DNA of 64,000 nt. Origin: Quillaja saponaria (taxonomy: Eukaryota > Streptophyta > Magnoliopsida > Fabales > Quillajaceae). The position numbers and the translations under genes are program-made. Position 1 is the first letter of the stretch; the number at the start of each line of letters is the position of its first letter. Shown here piece after piece: positions 9,935 to 22,760 of this stretch. Location: assembly GCA_029379385.1 (NCBI GenBank), contig CM055608.1, positions 24,612,350-24,676,349 on the forward strand, given 5' to 3'. The notes under the pieces were generated by a model. It searched no databases, had not been told where the DNA came from, and saw nothing but the letters and a program-made list of their open reading frames with translations.

Positions 9935-12900
9935 ACTAATATTGATTTTGAGATAATTTTTTGTTGACTCTCACCCATAAATGTCCGCTCAAAAAAAAAA
10001 AAAAAAAGAACTCTCACTCATAAATGACATTGTCAATTAATTCAACCCCTCAATTGTACAACCCTCTATATAAGTTTAATATATTTATAAAACGACTCTT
10101 AGAAAATTAGAAAGAGTATTTCATATTTGATGGCCTTAACATGGTCATTAATTGTGTTTATTTTTCCCTAGTTAAAATAACTTCAAAGAAACATCTACTA
10201 TATATATATAAACTTATAACCTTTATTGAATGATTATTTTAACAAACCTTAATTAATGATGACATATGGCAAACTTTATTACATTTATACCATACATATC
10301 ATTCAATGGAATTTGAGATCAATGAAACGGTGCAATGGTCTAATATATGTGAAATTTTCTAGGAATTAGAATCGTTAAGTTTATCAAATATACGAAATGT
10401 TAGAAAGAGAGATCAATAGGGGTACTGGAAGAGGAAAGGTGGTGATGAAAACTATATATAATTAAGCGGGTGACATGACTACTAATCTATATATATTAGG
10501 CTTTGTTTGTATAGGTTGATTACGTCAATGTGAATTTGGATTTGGATTTGGATTTAGGCATGTCTTTTAAAATAATGTGTTTGGTGGTTTTTAAAGTGAT
10601 GATATTTGAATTTGGATTAAATTCTTGGATGGATATAAAATAACATAGCTAGTGGACCACAATGAATATGGGTCACAACATGACCCGATCGAACAATGAT
10701 ACTCATAGTATCCGACCCAGTCTTAAGTATTTTATTTGTTTATTTTATCCGATTGTTCGGGTTTGCTTACCATTTTAGATATGACCCGATCCAAATTTTG
10801 CCACATCATTTAGAAAGAAAAAAAAATTTTGGTTTACATGAAATTTGAACTCTTGACCTCTCGACAAACTTTTTTATTTATTAAGTTGACACGATTAAAA
10901 ATATATGTTAAGTCTTTAGTTGAAAATTTTGATTGTTTAAAGTAATTTTTTTATTTTCATCTTATTTTTTGATAATTTAAAAACAAAATAACTAAAATGC
11001 TCATTTTAAACATAAATCAATAAATTTTAAATAATAATATTCCAAATTAATTATTTTGAAATGAATGAATATCAAATTCTTGGATTTTAAATATCTTTGC
11101 CAAACACAACCTAAAATTATTTAGAAGTTACAACGACTCATGATAACTTTTAGTAACTCTCGTACACGTGGCATTCAAATGGATTAAATTAAATGTATCA
11201 AAATGTATTAAATTAAAGAAATGAACAACAATTAGGATGGCACAGCGAGATTATTTTTAGTACACATGTCAATCAATAAGCTTGTGTAGTATATTTTAAA
11301 AATATACTAATGCACGAATTAGTTAACATTTTATTTTATTTAAATTATTTTTTAATTTTAAATCTTGAAAGTTTATAAAACTTTTGTTAATTTTTGAAAA
11401 TATAATATTATTAACATATTATTGATTTTATTTTATATCTTCTTTGTCATATGGAGCATATATATTCTATTTTGACGGATTGTTGTAGAAATGATATTTT
11501 AAATTAATAATTTATTTTGGAGTTTTCATTTTGATCCCAAAATACCAAACTATAATATAAAATTTAATGAGACTTGTTTTACTGTCCTTTTTTTTTTTTC
11601 CTTTATTCAACACATTTGCATATTTTTCCTTTACTTTTTTGTTGTAATTTTTTTTAATTAATATTTAATAAATGCCAATAGTATTGTTGAGTTAGCATAC
11701 CAATAATTATCTTGTTATATTGATTATTCACTTTTATTTCACTTTAGAGGTAATTTGTGTCACATGTGATATGTCAACATATTAGAAGATGTTACAGTAA
11801 ATATCAACCTTTCATTTTCTTAATTCTCAAATAATAATTATATTATTAATATAAATAATATGAAAAGTGCATGACAGTAAATTTATGTGAAGTGATTTTC
11901 CATCTTAAGGCATAAGTAGATAGTTACAAAGGAATTTATCTTTTTGTATATAAATTTATTTGAATTTTAAATTAATTGTGCTGACCTGTATCCACATATT
12001 CACTTTTTTACGTCTCCTTGTATATATATATAATAGGTGGCCCTACATTTTTTTTGTTAGTAATCTTTTTGAATGAATCTTCAATAAACTTGTCTTAAAA
12101 TGAACCATTTATTTAATAAAAATGAATATGACTAGATGTATACACTATATATATATATATAATTGAACGAGCAGATGGTCCCATAGATACTATGATTATT
12201 ATGTGAATTAATCTAGTAGGTGGTGCCATATACAACATGTCTTAAGTTATTTTTTATTACAAAAATATAATTTTAAAAATAATAATTTCTGTATTAAATA
12301 ATACTAAAATCATAATAAATTTTTTATGATAGAATAATAATTTATGAAAATATAATTATTAAAAAATTTAAAATAATAAATTATATATTAACATTAAAAT
12401 TATTATAATCATGACAATAAATATACAAACTTTATATCATGACTAAATATGTATATATATTTTAAATAATTATTATGTATTATATAATATAAATTATGAT
12501 TAATAACCATAAAAAATAATATAAGTTTTTTACTTATAAAAACTTTACTGTTTACACGGTAAAGAAAACCCTTATATTAATAACGGTCCGATAACCCTAT
12601 TTTATTTTATAGGGACCCACATGGGGATCATATCTGGCCAATGGAATGTACTAGTCTGTATTTGTTGTGTAGGATAAGCCAATTGTTTACCAATTGATAA
12701 GGTTGAACCCTTTCAACCTTGGTTATTTAATAATTTTTGTAATGAAAAGAACACGAAGCAAAGGTCTGCAATTTGGAGCATAATTTGTCCTCTTTTAAGT
12801 TACATGGTTCTTGGAAGTTTGGTGGAAGTTACGCAAACGCACACGGGGGAGAAATGTGATATCAATGATTTGAGAAAGACCCATCTTCTTTGTAAGATAA

Positions 12901-13671
12901 CATTTGTGGATGAGGAATTTGTTTGTTTTTTATCTTAATCAATTTGGATATCTTTTGTTTAATCCGAAAAGTATCTGAATTGAGACGATGATTGGTGTAT
13001 GTTTCCTTCCTCTTTAATTTCCAGAAGCATAGTTTTGGCCAAGATTTATATATTTGGACTCATGGGTCTCTTGGTCTCCTAATAAATTTGCCCACATATT
13101 CCTGTTTCCCTCTTAATCTTAGTCTGACAGCTGCATCCCAATTCTTCGTACAGTTTGCTTCTCTCATTTATGCCAATCACTGTACGAGATGCTCATCCAT
13201 GTAAGATTTATCCTAAGTGTTTGTGGTTCTCTATTCAGTGGCACTTTAAAGATTGTCGGTTGCAGTGGCTACACAAGTCTCCCTTTGAAAACGTTGCATC
13301 AAGGGTGTGGACTCGCTCCGAAAATCCATCATTTTCTCCAAAGTAGCACTCTTCTTTGTTGGTTTCTTTTTCCTCTGAACCAAAACGAGAAAATCGACAC
13401 ATTTTTCTCACAAAGCGCAGTACAAACGTATTCATTTGCCTTGTCTTCATTTTTTGCTTTCTTTTCATCTGAAATTCAAATCGACCCATTTGAAAATTCA
13501 TAAAATACTGTGCTTTGATTCCTAATTTCTTGTGTCTCCCCCTTCATCCTTTTCAAGTCCTTCACCGGCAAGACACTCCCAGCAGTGGGAGTACTCAGAT
13601 GATAAGTGTTGTCAACTTGGTATTTGGGGGAAGAATTCTCTTGTTTCTTGGTTCTGGAAAAGAAGCCTACT

Positions 13672-16158
13672 ATGTTTCTTCCAATTTCTCTAAGCAAGCC
13701 ATTGAAGAAGAGAATTTTAGCACCTAAAATGGAGAATGAGGATGAGGAAGGCAAGGTTTACCCCCTGGATTTGCCTGAATTGACCCTGGAATGCATTCTT
13801 GAGCGCCTTTCACCATCTGGGTTATGTAGTATGGCAGCAGTGTGTACTTCTCTAAGAGATAGATGTAGAAGTGATCATTTATGGGAGAAACTGATAAAAC
13901 AGAAATTGGGCGCATTGGTTGGGGATGCTGCTTATCGACAATGGCAACGTCATTTAGTTTCAAGAAAGAGAACTAACCTTTTAGATCAACGCAGTAGAAA
14001 AAGATTATTCATGTCTGCTAATGGGTTTTGGCCCTTTTTGAGGTTTAGATCAAAGTCAGAAAGGAGTAGGCAGTCCAGAATTTTGTTATTAGATGATTCA
14101 ATGAAAGCTTGGTACCTTTCTCTGGAGAGTGGGGAGTTTTGGTTCCCAGCTCAAGTCTATAATCGTGAGGTAATTGAATAGGAACTAACTCTACTGAGTT
14201 ACTATAATACAATTCGCTTTTCATGTTGAGATATTAATTCTTAGTGTTCATGATTTCAACTGCAATTATACTGTCAACTCTTCCCTTAGTGTAATGGTTG
14301 CACCAATTCATGAAATCCTGCATAATTTTTGTTGCAGAATGGTAATACTGGGTTTAGGCTGTCATGTTATGATGCCCATGTTAGCTATGTCTCCCAAACT
14401 GAAACATTTCAGGCAAGGTATGTAAAAAGTTTCCTCCTTCTTAATGAGCACCGCGTGCCTGCCTCTTTATGTATCCGTCCAGCTCCAAAATGTTATAAAT
14501 TGATCTCTTGAAATTCTAAATTCTCGCATTTAATATTTTTATGATATTAGTAACTCTTATATGAACTTGTTTTGCCAAAATTTGTTTAACTGTTTCTTGA
14601 TATGAATATCAACTTTAAATGCTTGCTAAGCTATTTTGTGCACCTTTATCCCCAATGGAACTGAAAATGGATTTTCTTCCAGGTATTAAGCTCGTGGTGG
14701 ATGGGCAACAGAGGAAAATATACACTGGGAAAGGCTAAGAGCACCACCAGTTGATATTCCTTCACATGATATCCATGTCTCTGATTGTCTCAATGACTTG
14801 AAACCCGGTGATCATATTGAGATCCAGTGGAGAAGAAACAAAGCATTACTTTGGGGTATGTTTTTGAATTATTAAAATCCAGCATTCTTGCTTTACAAGT
14901 TCCTGTTTAGACTTACACAGCAAATTTGTTGTGCATGGTATTTGCTGTTGTTGAGTCTCAGTTGTCGTTTAAAGAGATCCCGTTACTTTAGTGACTTTAG
15001 ATGTATGGTCTGCAGGTTGGTGGTATGGCATTATTGGTCACTTGGAGTCATGTCATGGGCATGACCGTCACTGCCTTTGTCCCTATAGTGGTAAGAAATT
15101 CAACTTGTATCACTCAGTTCCTGTAAAACTTTTGGAGTTTCAATTATAAAGGATTGTTAAAATATATATATATATATTCCTACTCCACGTAAATAAAAGT
15201 AAACTAAAAGAAATAGATAAGCACGAACATGTCTAAGTCTTACTGATATAATGATATATGACTAATGGTTTTCTAGTCTAGAAGTCTCATTCCCCTTCTC
15301 CAATTCATGCTGTAGGCTAAGGACATTGTTGCCCGTCATACAAAACATCAAATCCTGCCTCGGATGGTTATATTCATGCTGATGGATAATAGTTAGAACT
15401 GAAATGGTTGAGTCTCCAAGTGGCTTAGGATGAGATTTGAAGCTTCACCCTAGATTTCTTAAAACTGCAGTGTAGAATATTACAAATTACAATGCAATAA
15501 CATAATCAAAAATGAAAGAAAAATATATTTTTTGGTAACTAATAAGAGTTTCAGACTCTTACGTAGATATATGACTGACAAAATATGATGATCAGGGAAA
15601 AGGTGTAGCAGGTATACCTGTTTTTTTTTTTTTTTTTTTTTTTTCTATTTCTTGAAGAAAGTCAGTAACAATATCTGATTAGTGTTTACCCCCCTTCAAA
15701 ATCGAAAGACATTTATTTTATTTAGATTTGGAGAATGGGGTGTAAAAAAAACATTGATATTAGATGGGTTCATGCTTTGAAGATTGAATCTGCAGTTGCC
15801 ACTCTTAAGCACCAACACTCAGTTTGTTACTGCACTTGCTGCCTACATTATTGAAACTTCTTTTCAGTTGCATGTGAAAACCTAAACTCTCCCCCTCTCC
15901 CAAGAAAGAAAAAAAGAAAAAAAAAAAAAAAAAAGAGGACCAAAGTATCTCAAAAAGTAGTGTTTCTGTCAGACACTGCTTCTGGAGTTCAACCAGTACA
16001 ATCCTGGCTCAAGATGGAAACAAACAGTGATAAACAGGAAGGACCATAGGGAGCAAGGCAATGAAGTAGATGGCTTTTACGGGGGAATAAGAAAGCTTCA
16101 TAATGAGGAGGAGATTGCAAGGTGGAAGAACCTCTGGCCTACCTGTACTGCTGAATAG
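13672..16158 (+). pseudogene. F-box protein, copy 2: disabled by a nonsense codon and a 2-bp deletion
   Basis: Exons by comparison with copy 3: 13672-14169, 14338-14417, 14683-14855, 15016-15090, 15973-16158, all with GT-AG borders. The F-box ([16 protein letters not shown] ... [17 protein letters not shown]) and the Trp-rich [18 protein letters not shown] block are intact. In exon 3 the codon after Tyr is TAA (14687-14689), whereas the intact copy has TCA at 31417-31419. In exon 5 the read is GACACTGCTTCTGG where copy 3 has GACACTGTGCTTCTGG, a 2-bp loss that shifts the frame, so the exon is 186 instead of 188 nt. Translation from the ATG at 13729 would stop after 175 residues, keeping the F-box but losing about 140 C-terminal residues that should hold the substrate-binding region. 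The start could be 13672 (family members often carry a short hydrophobic/basic N-terminus before the acidic MENEDEE) or 13729; 13606 is also open. Confidence 0.88.
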
Positions 16159-16357
16159 GATGACTGATAGCATAAAACTTCAGCTTAAAACTGCCCTGGA
16201 AATTAGACAATTCCCCCTTTTTCCTGAATTGTGAAGGATGAGTTTATAGACACACAAAATGTCATTTTTGAAAGATGAAGTTAGGCTTCTTCATTTTTGC
16301 TTAGCAAACAAATTTTCTTGTGAAAAGTTAGTCTCACAGATTGATGTCATTACTTAG

Positions 16358-16579
16358 GAGAATGAGATGCTGCAGGAAGGACTAAGGAGGCAATCAGCTG
16401 CCAAAAGCCCCGAAACTGCAGGTAGCTTCTTTAGACCAGAGACCAGTTTGCAATTTCATGAGCAACTAACTGATGTCTCCAATCAAATTGCCAAGCACCC
16501 CATGAAACAAATTCTAAGGCAGAACATATCAATCCCAACAGAGCATCTACTTCCAGACAGACATAATTCAAACACTTGA
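16358..16579 (+). pseudogene. Exon-like coding remnant downstream of F-box copy 2, unknown family
   Basis: After a splice-acceptor-like TTACTTAG (16350-16357) an open frame of 74 codons follows (ENEMLQEGLRRQSAAKS ... PDRHNSNT, then TGA). Unlike chance frames here it has balanced, protein-like composition, and the same frame with mostly conservative changes is found in the duplicated copy at 33429-33701. There is no visible upstream exon or start, so it is probably an orphan exon of a neighbouring gene that was caught in the duplication, or an alternative 3' exon of the F-box transcript. Function unknown. Confidence 0.4.
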
Positions 16580-17039
16580 AAATTGTCAATTATGTCTTCT
16601 TTCTTCTGTCCCACGGTCTCACCAATTGTAGCAGAGGAATTAGAATCATTTATTGACATAAGTTAGTTTCAGTGCCTCACATCGAAATAAAATGAAATTA
16701 GTGAATAGTGTCATTTATATATTGTGGTGGACTCTAAATTTATGAGTTTAAACTTGTGTCTTATAAAAACTCTTTAAATAATTGTTTGGCATTCTTTTTT
16801 TCACATATTTTCCCAAAGCTTTTGTCTTTCTATAATTTCATATTTGCCGTTAAGTATTTTTTGGTCCCTAAAGTTTTTAACTAGTTTCTAGAAATATATT
16901 AAGTTTTAAAATTTCAAATTCATTCAAAATCTAAATAGACAATATTAAAAATTTAGTAAGTACAAAAAGTAAAATAGTAAATTAAAATATTCTTCCTTTA
17001 AAACTCTTTTATATATAATATAAATATAAATATAGACTT

Positions 17040-18694
17040 GGGAGCCTTTATCACCATAGCTAATTTTTTTTTAGGGCCAAAGTCTATTAATTAGCATGTG
17101 TTTTTCTTTTCCTAAAACATCCCTATTTACTTTATATGACTTACCTTCTTTAATATTTATTATTGCTTTTTCCTATATCTAATTTTTATTAGACTTTTTA
17201 TTCTTCCTAAACTTGTCAAATTCTTTTATTTATACATACAAATCTGCCTTGACTGTCAAAAAATTTCTTTTCATAAAACTCTTCAATAAGGTATTTCACT
17301 TTTTATTATTTCTCTTTTCTAGTTTAAATTTTATTAGGCTTTTTAATTTTTTTACTAGACTATTTTTCCTAAACTCTTCAACTGATTTAGTATTTTTTTT
17401 TCAACTCATCTTAACAATCTAATATATTTCCTAACCCAAAAAAAAAGAGTCTAATATCTATTTTTTCAATTATTTTCTTTGTACTCCATACAATTTTTTC
17501 TCTCTATTTTTTTTCATAAATTATATTTTTAAAATAAAAAAAAACTTTATTTTTTTGTTAAAATAAAATATTTATGTGTTTTTTTTTTCCTTAGAGTAAA
17601 TAATATTGTATATAATTATTTTTTAACATTAATTTTAATTTTTTTCTTATTAAGATTGTATATTCTAATAATAAAATCAAATTTGCTAAAAATTTAATGA
17701 TAAATTCAAATAATATTAGTGAAAAATATAGAGGGGAAGGGATCTTAGAATATAATTCTTGAAACTCCTTACAGAATTGTGAAAATCTATTTTACAATAG
17801 TTGTAATTATTTTTTAAATTTTAACTCAAATTCATTGATCAATAAATTTCCTAATTTCAATTAACAGAACTTCGTAAAGCAATTTTCACTATACTTTCAA
17901 TGACTCGAGTAAAATGGATGAGGACATAAGATTGTGCTATTAACATTCTAAATTTTATAGCACCATCACAAAATGGCATTACAAAATTACGATATTTACA
18001 TATGTAATAAGGCAAATATCTTTTTTTCTACTTGTGATTTGAATTATTTTTAGTTTTCACAATAACAAATTATTAACGAATGGTTTTTCCCACCAGCATT
18101 TGTCTTAGCTACTATAAGAAAAAAGAACACCAAAATATTTTATTTTAAAAAAAAAAATACTTTTTTTTTAACAGAAAAATAGAATTTACTAGAAAAATGG
18201 AGAGAAAAAATTTTATGAAGTAAAAATTGAAAAAAAATAAAATTTTACATTTTTTTCTTGGTTAGGAAATATGATAGACATTTTTTTTTTTTGGTTAGTA
18301 AATATATTAGACTTTTAAGATAAATTTAAAACAAATACCAAAAAAGTTGAAGAGTTCAGGAAAAGTAGTATAATAAAAAAAACTTAAAAAATTAAAAAGC
18401 CTAATAAAAACCAAACTAGGAAAGAGAAATAATAAAGAAATGTTTTACAGGAATAAGATTTCTAATAAGCAAAGAAGAAGTATATGTACAAATTAAAGAA
18501 GTTGAAGAGTCTAGGAAAAATAATCCAGTAAAAATAAAAAAGCCTAATAAAAATTACACATATGAAAGAAAAATAATAAATATTAGACAAGATAAGTCAA
18601 ATAAAATAAATAGGGGTGTTTTAGGAAAAGAAAAACTCATATCAATTAATAGGCTGTGGCTCTAAATAAATTGGTTATGGTAATAAGAGCTCTC
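17040..18694. repeat. Long imperfect inverted repeat, ~560-bp arms, ~525-bp spacer
   Basis: The left arm (17040-17592) and the reverse complement of the right arm (18118-18694) agree along their whole length, for example TTTTTCTTTTCCTAAAACA near 17,100 in both and CTCTTCAACT with TTTTATTAGGCTTTTTAATT further in. The outer ends read GGGAGCCTTTATCACCATA (left) and GAGAGCTCTTATTACCATA (right arm, other strand). This is the architecture of a non-autonomous transposon with long terminal inverted repeats. No protein is encoded; the open frame at 17213-17422 is low-complexity T-rich sequence. A clean target duplication is not visible. A transcript through it would fold into a long hairpin. Confidence 0.8.
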
Positions 18695-18904
18695 ATATAT
18701 ATAGATATATGATGTCTTGCTAACTAGAGCCATACACTGGTTAAGAATTAATTAAAGTATTGAAAATAGAACCAAATTACAATTCTCAATAAGAATTTAT
18801 TACACTTAACTTCTGATTATAATTATTAAGAAGATAATAATTAATTATTACTTTATTTTTTTTATTTGATAAACAAGATTATCTAACAATAAAATTTTGA
18901 TTTA

Positions 18905-18995
18905 TGGTTAGAATTAGTGTTAGGGCTAGTGTTAGGGTTAAGATTAAGGTTAGGGTAAGGGACAGCATTAGGGTTAGGAATAGGATAGGGTTAGG
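18905..18995 (+). repeat. Degenerate TTAGGG-type repeat tract
   Basis: About 90 bp consist of variants of (A/G)TTAGGG, AGGGTTAGG and AAGATTAAGG. It resembles a decayed interstitial telomere-like tract, but the typical plant unit TTTAGGG is rare in it, so a simple-sequence origin is equally possible. Confidence 0.5.
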
Positions 18996-19299
18996 TGTAA
19001 ATAAAAAGTAAATAAATAAAATATGTATATTTTGTCTCTGCAACCAAATTATTTCTTTATGACTTTGATTTGATCGTATGGAAAAACTACGGTTTGATCA
19101 TGCAGAGATCTTGCTATTTTTTTCATCTTATGTGTATGTAATAAGGTTTATCATCTTGGCCTTGTAATGTTATGGTTGGTTCATGAGACGGTGGTTGCTG
19201 CTCAAGGCATAAATAAGACGTGGAGCATTTAAGTAGACATATTGAGTTGAGCTTAGAATGAAACCAGTCTAATGAAACCAATCTGAAGGCAGTATACTG

Positions 19300-20600
19300 G
19301 ATTTTAAACAAAAGGAACTAAGTGTGGAATTTATTAAACAATCAATTTGACGGCCCGATTCTAGAAAGCTTAAGCAATGTGAATCCAAGCAATCTTGCTG
19401 GTAAGTTATCTCCTCCTATTATTTTTTTTCTTTTGTGTTTCTCATTGAATTGTTTGTGTATCTGTCTGCTAAGATATTTTGCTTCTAAATATAGCAATCT
19501 GCAAATGGAGCTACTAATGCGTATGCTCCAGTTATACATGTTTCTATCTTTTCCAATTATAAATAATGCTCTTTTCAGATCTTAATTTTTCTTCTTTAAA
19601 TGTGTTGTGGAAGCGATTAGAAATTGTTTCTATCTTTTCCATTTGTAAATAATGCTCTTTTTAAATTTTAGTTTTCTCCTCCTTAAATGTGTTGTGGAAG
19701 CGATTAGAAATATGGCAACATCTTCCTCTCGAAAAAGGGAAAGTCAAAGGAAATCGTTGACCACAAGCTGTAAGCCTTTTTTAATTATAAAAATAGAAAC
19801 TAATTACATTATACAAAATCCCTTATATAAACTTATTTTGATTTACTTATTAGGATGAAAAAGTTAAAGAGGAAGATGATGATGACGGATTGAAAGAGGA
19901 TCTTGGAGACAATGATTAGGATGTAGTTTCTTTCTTAGTTTTTGGACAATATTTTATTATCTTGTAACTTTAATTACATATTTGGTTTTGTGTTAAATGT
20001 TGAATATGTGTTTAAAGTTTGTTGAATTGATGTATTTTTCTTTTGTTAATTGAACGTGATAATTTATCTTTTGGTTTTTTAACTTCTTGATGTCAAATGT
20101 TCAAAATAGGTTATAAAAATATAGGAAAATGGATTAAAATGTGCAAATATTTTAAACGCTGTTAAAATTAACGAAGCTTTGAGACGGAATTCATATATTG
20201 CATTTCAAATTAGTGAGAAATTTGTGACGAAATGAAATTTGCAATCGATTATGCAACGGAATTGAAAGTTTTCAATTCCAAAATTTGAAATAGATTTGTG
20301 ATGGAATTGAAAATATCTCAATTCTAAAATTTGCAATGGATTTGCGACAAAATTCAAAATATTGAAATTTCAACTTTGCGATGGATTTGGAATGGATTTA
20401 CGATGAAATTCCAAGATTGTATTTTCAAATTTGTGACAAAATTTGTTTTCACAACTTAACGACGGTTATGTTTGATTTTTTTGCGAATGATTTGTGATGG
20501 AATAACGACCGAATGTTTTCGTCACTATATGTTTAGCGACGAATTAGCAACATATTCATTTTTGTCCCAAATTTACGATGAGAAATTTTCGACAGACATA
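19300..20600 (+). other. Decayed repeat DNA, possibly a CACTA-type 3' part
   Basis: The stretch has short open frames that do not join into a gene. One ends in an acidic tail (EDDDDGLKEDLGDND then TAG, near 19,915), followed by AT-rich DNA and then by ~400 bp of repeated GACGAAAT/GCGACGAAT/GGATTTGCGAC motifs (20,170-20,600). An acidic C-terminus followed by such subterminal motifs is known from CACTA elements, but I see no CACTACAAGAA terminus, so this is tentative. Confidence 0.3.
19540..19712. repeat. 86-bp direct tandem duplication
   Basis: GTTTCTATCTTTTCCA at 19540 recurs at 19626, and both copies run through TAAATAATGCTCTTTT to GTGGAAGCGATTAGAAAT. The copies differ at several bases, so the duplication is not recent. 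Confidence 0.8.
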
Positions 20601-20699
20601 ATGGTTCACTGAATCCAAAGATTTGATGAAATCAATACACTTAGGTCCTCAAAGGTTAGCTTTGGGCTAAATAGTTTTTTCGAATTTGGACTAAGTTTT

Positions 20700-20960
20700 T
20701 ACGGTTGTCGTTGTCGTCATTTCTAATGGGTTTCGATAGTGGTCAATGTCATTTTCGATAGGATTTGGTGGTGGTTATTGTCTTCTCTAGCGAGTCCTGA
20801 TGCAAGTGATAGTTGTCATCGTCTCTATTGGGTCGATCCCATAGTGGTTCTTGTCATCGTTAGCTCCGGAAGTCCCGAAGGTGGTGGTTATCGTCATTCA
20901 TGGCGGGTCCTGATGGTAGAAATCATCGTCTCTAGTGGGTCTGACACAATGTTTCTTTCA
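20700..20960. repeat. Degenerate short tandem repeat (~35-40 bp units)
   Basis: Loose repeats of the pattern (T)TGTCATCGTCTCTA-GGGT-GAT--AGTGG follow one another from about 20,705 to 20,960. The open frame over it (20739-21014) is a by-product of the repeat and has no recognisable domain. Confidence 0.5.
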
Positions 20961-22706
20961 ATTCCTCGTCTTTGGCAAGTTCTGCGTAGCAGTGGTGATT
21001 GTTGCAGTCATTGAGTTCCAACAATATGATATCATTGTTGTATCTGGTTCGTCGATGACAACGGCCGACGACAGGTGGAAGTTGTCAATGAAAAATTGTT
21101 ATTGACGGATTGAGGTGGTGGCCGATATGGTGGTATAGCATGATATGTCCCATAAATAGGTGGTTGCCAAAATTACATATATACAAGTGATTTTTGATGA
21201 AATTATTTGAAATTATAATTTTTAGGATCTGTACATAAGAATTGAAAATGGAGTTTTATAGTTATTTCTAAATCCAATTGAGAATTTTAATTTCAAATTT
21301 AAAGTGTATGTCAAATTAAAAAAATTAAAATTAGACAATTAATAATACATGATGCCTTGTACTAATTAAGTTGATGAACATGACTATTAATATATCCTAG
21401 GCATTGTTGTATAGATAGATTACCTCAATTTGGATTTGGATTTGGGCATTTCTTTTAAAATTATCAGTTTAGTTGTGTTTTAAGTGATAATATTTAGGAT
21501 TAAATTCTTGAATGACTTTGGAATATCATAGCCAATGGACCACAATGAATATGGGTCACAATATGACCCGACCGTGCTGGTTTACCTACAATTCTTAGTA
21601 TGACCTGCTTTGGATTCTGCCACATCGTTAAAATAAAATGATGCTAAAACCATTTTAACAAACTTTTTAATTGTTGAGACATATGTTAAGTCTTCAATGA
21701 AAATTTTGATGTTTTACTGGTTTAAAATTTTATGTTTATTTTCTTTTACTCTTTGATAATTTAAAAATTAAAATAACTAAAATGCTATTTAGTTATTGTA
21801 TCAAAACATAAAAAAATTAGATTAATAAATTTCAAATAATGATATTTTAAATTAATTAATTTGCAATTAATGAATATTAAATTCTTAGATTTTAAATATT
21901 TTTTTTAACCCAAACTTAAGTAGGATTTGTGGCAACCATTAAAATTTTATTAATAAAAACTAAAATACAAAAGCTTGGTTAGAGCCGAGTCATAACCAAG
22001 GAAATAACAGAAAGTTTGTAAAATTAAAATTATTTTATTTTATTTAAATCCTTTTTAATTTTGAATCTTTAAAGTTTACAAAATAAATTCATTTGTGAAA
22101 ATATAATGTTATTAACATATTATCGATTCTATTTTATATCTCCTTTGTCATATGATCCATATATATATATTATAATTTGATGGATTACTGTAGAAATACT
22201 ATTTTAAATTATTAATTTATTTTGATCCTAAAATATTAAATTATAATATAAATTTTATGAGATTTGTTTTATTTTTTTTCTTCATTTGATAATTTTGGAT
22301 ATTTTATTTTTACTTTTTTGTTCTATTTTTTTTAGTTTAATTAATATTTAATACTTGCCAGAATTGTTGTTGAGTTTACCAACGATTAGCTTGTTAAATG
22401 ATTGTTCACTCTTATTTCATCTTAGACGTAATTTGTGTGACATGTGATATGTCAAAATATCATATTATTCTTAAATTTTTAAATAACAATTATAATATGT
22501 GAACTATACAATACACATTGTAAGAATAGGGTATTAAATATCCCACTAAAATAGACAAATGACACACTATCTATTAGCCACGTTTTAACATTGCCTGCAA
22601 AGACAAGTATATACAACTTACAAAAATAATTTAGTATGTATATTTTTACTCACAATTTTATTAATTTTTCCAGTTTCACCTTTTTCTCAAAGTGAACAGG
22701 AACAAA

Positions 22707-22760
22707 CCCTTAAGCGTTATCTTTCACTAGAGGCCCTTAAGCGTTATCTTTCACTAGAGG
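22707..22760. repeat. 27-bp perfect tandem duplication
   Basis: Two identical adjacent 27-bp copies (22707-22733 and 22734-22760), each CCCTTAAGCGTTATCTTTCA followed by CTAGAGG. It lies in the eL8-derived fragment and duplicates part of it. Confidence 0.95.

Larger units (their letters stand above)
10455..16885 (+). repeat. Segmental duplication, unit A
   Basis: This unit is matched in the same orientation by 21,350-33,965. Landmarks shared by both: the run TTTGGATTTGGATTT near 10,540 and 21,435; CCACAATGAATATGGGTCAC at 10,660 and 21,540; the pair TCACATGTGATATGTC at 11,760 and 22,440; TTAAGGCATAAGTAGATAGT at 11,907 versus a close version at 28,660; the F-box gene; and its 3' flank to a shared ACTAGTTT end at ~16,885/33,962. 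The 10,455-12,990 part has no gene. It is very AT-rich (especially 12,240-12,560) and only its homology to unit B makes it notable. Confidence 0.85.

Noticed and set aside
20739..21014. 91-residue Trp/Ser/Val-rich frame as a gene
   Set aside because: The DNA under it is a degenerate 35-40-bp tandem repeat and the peptide shows no domain.
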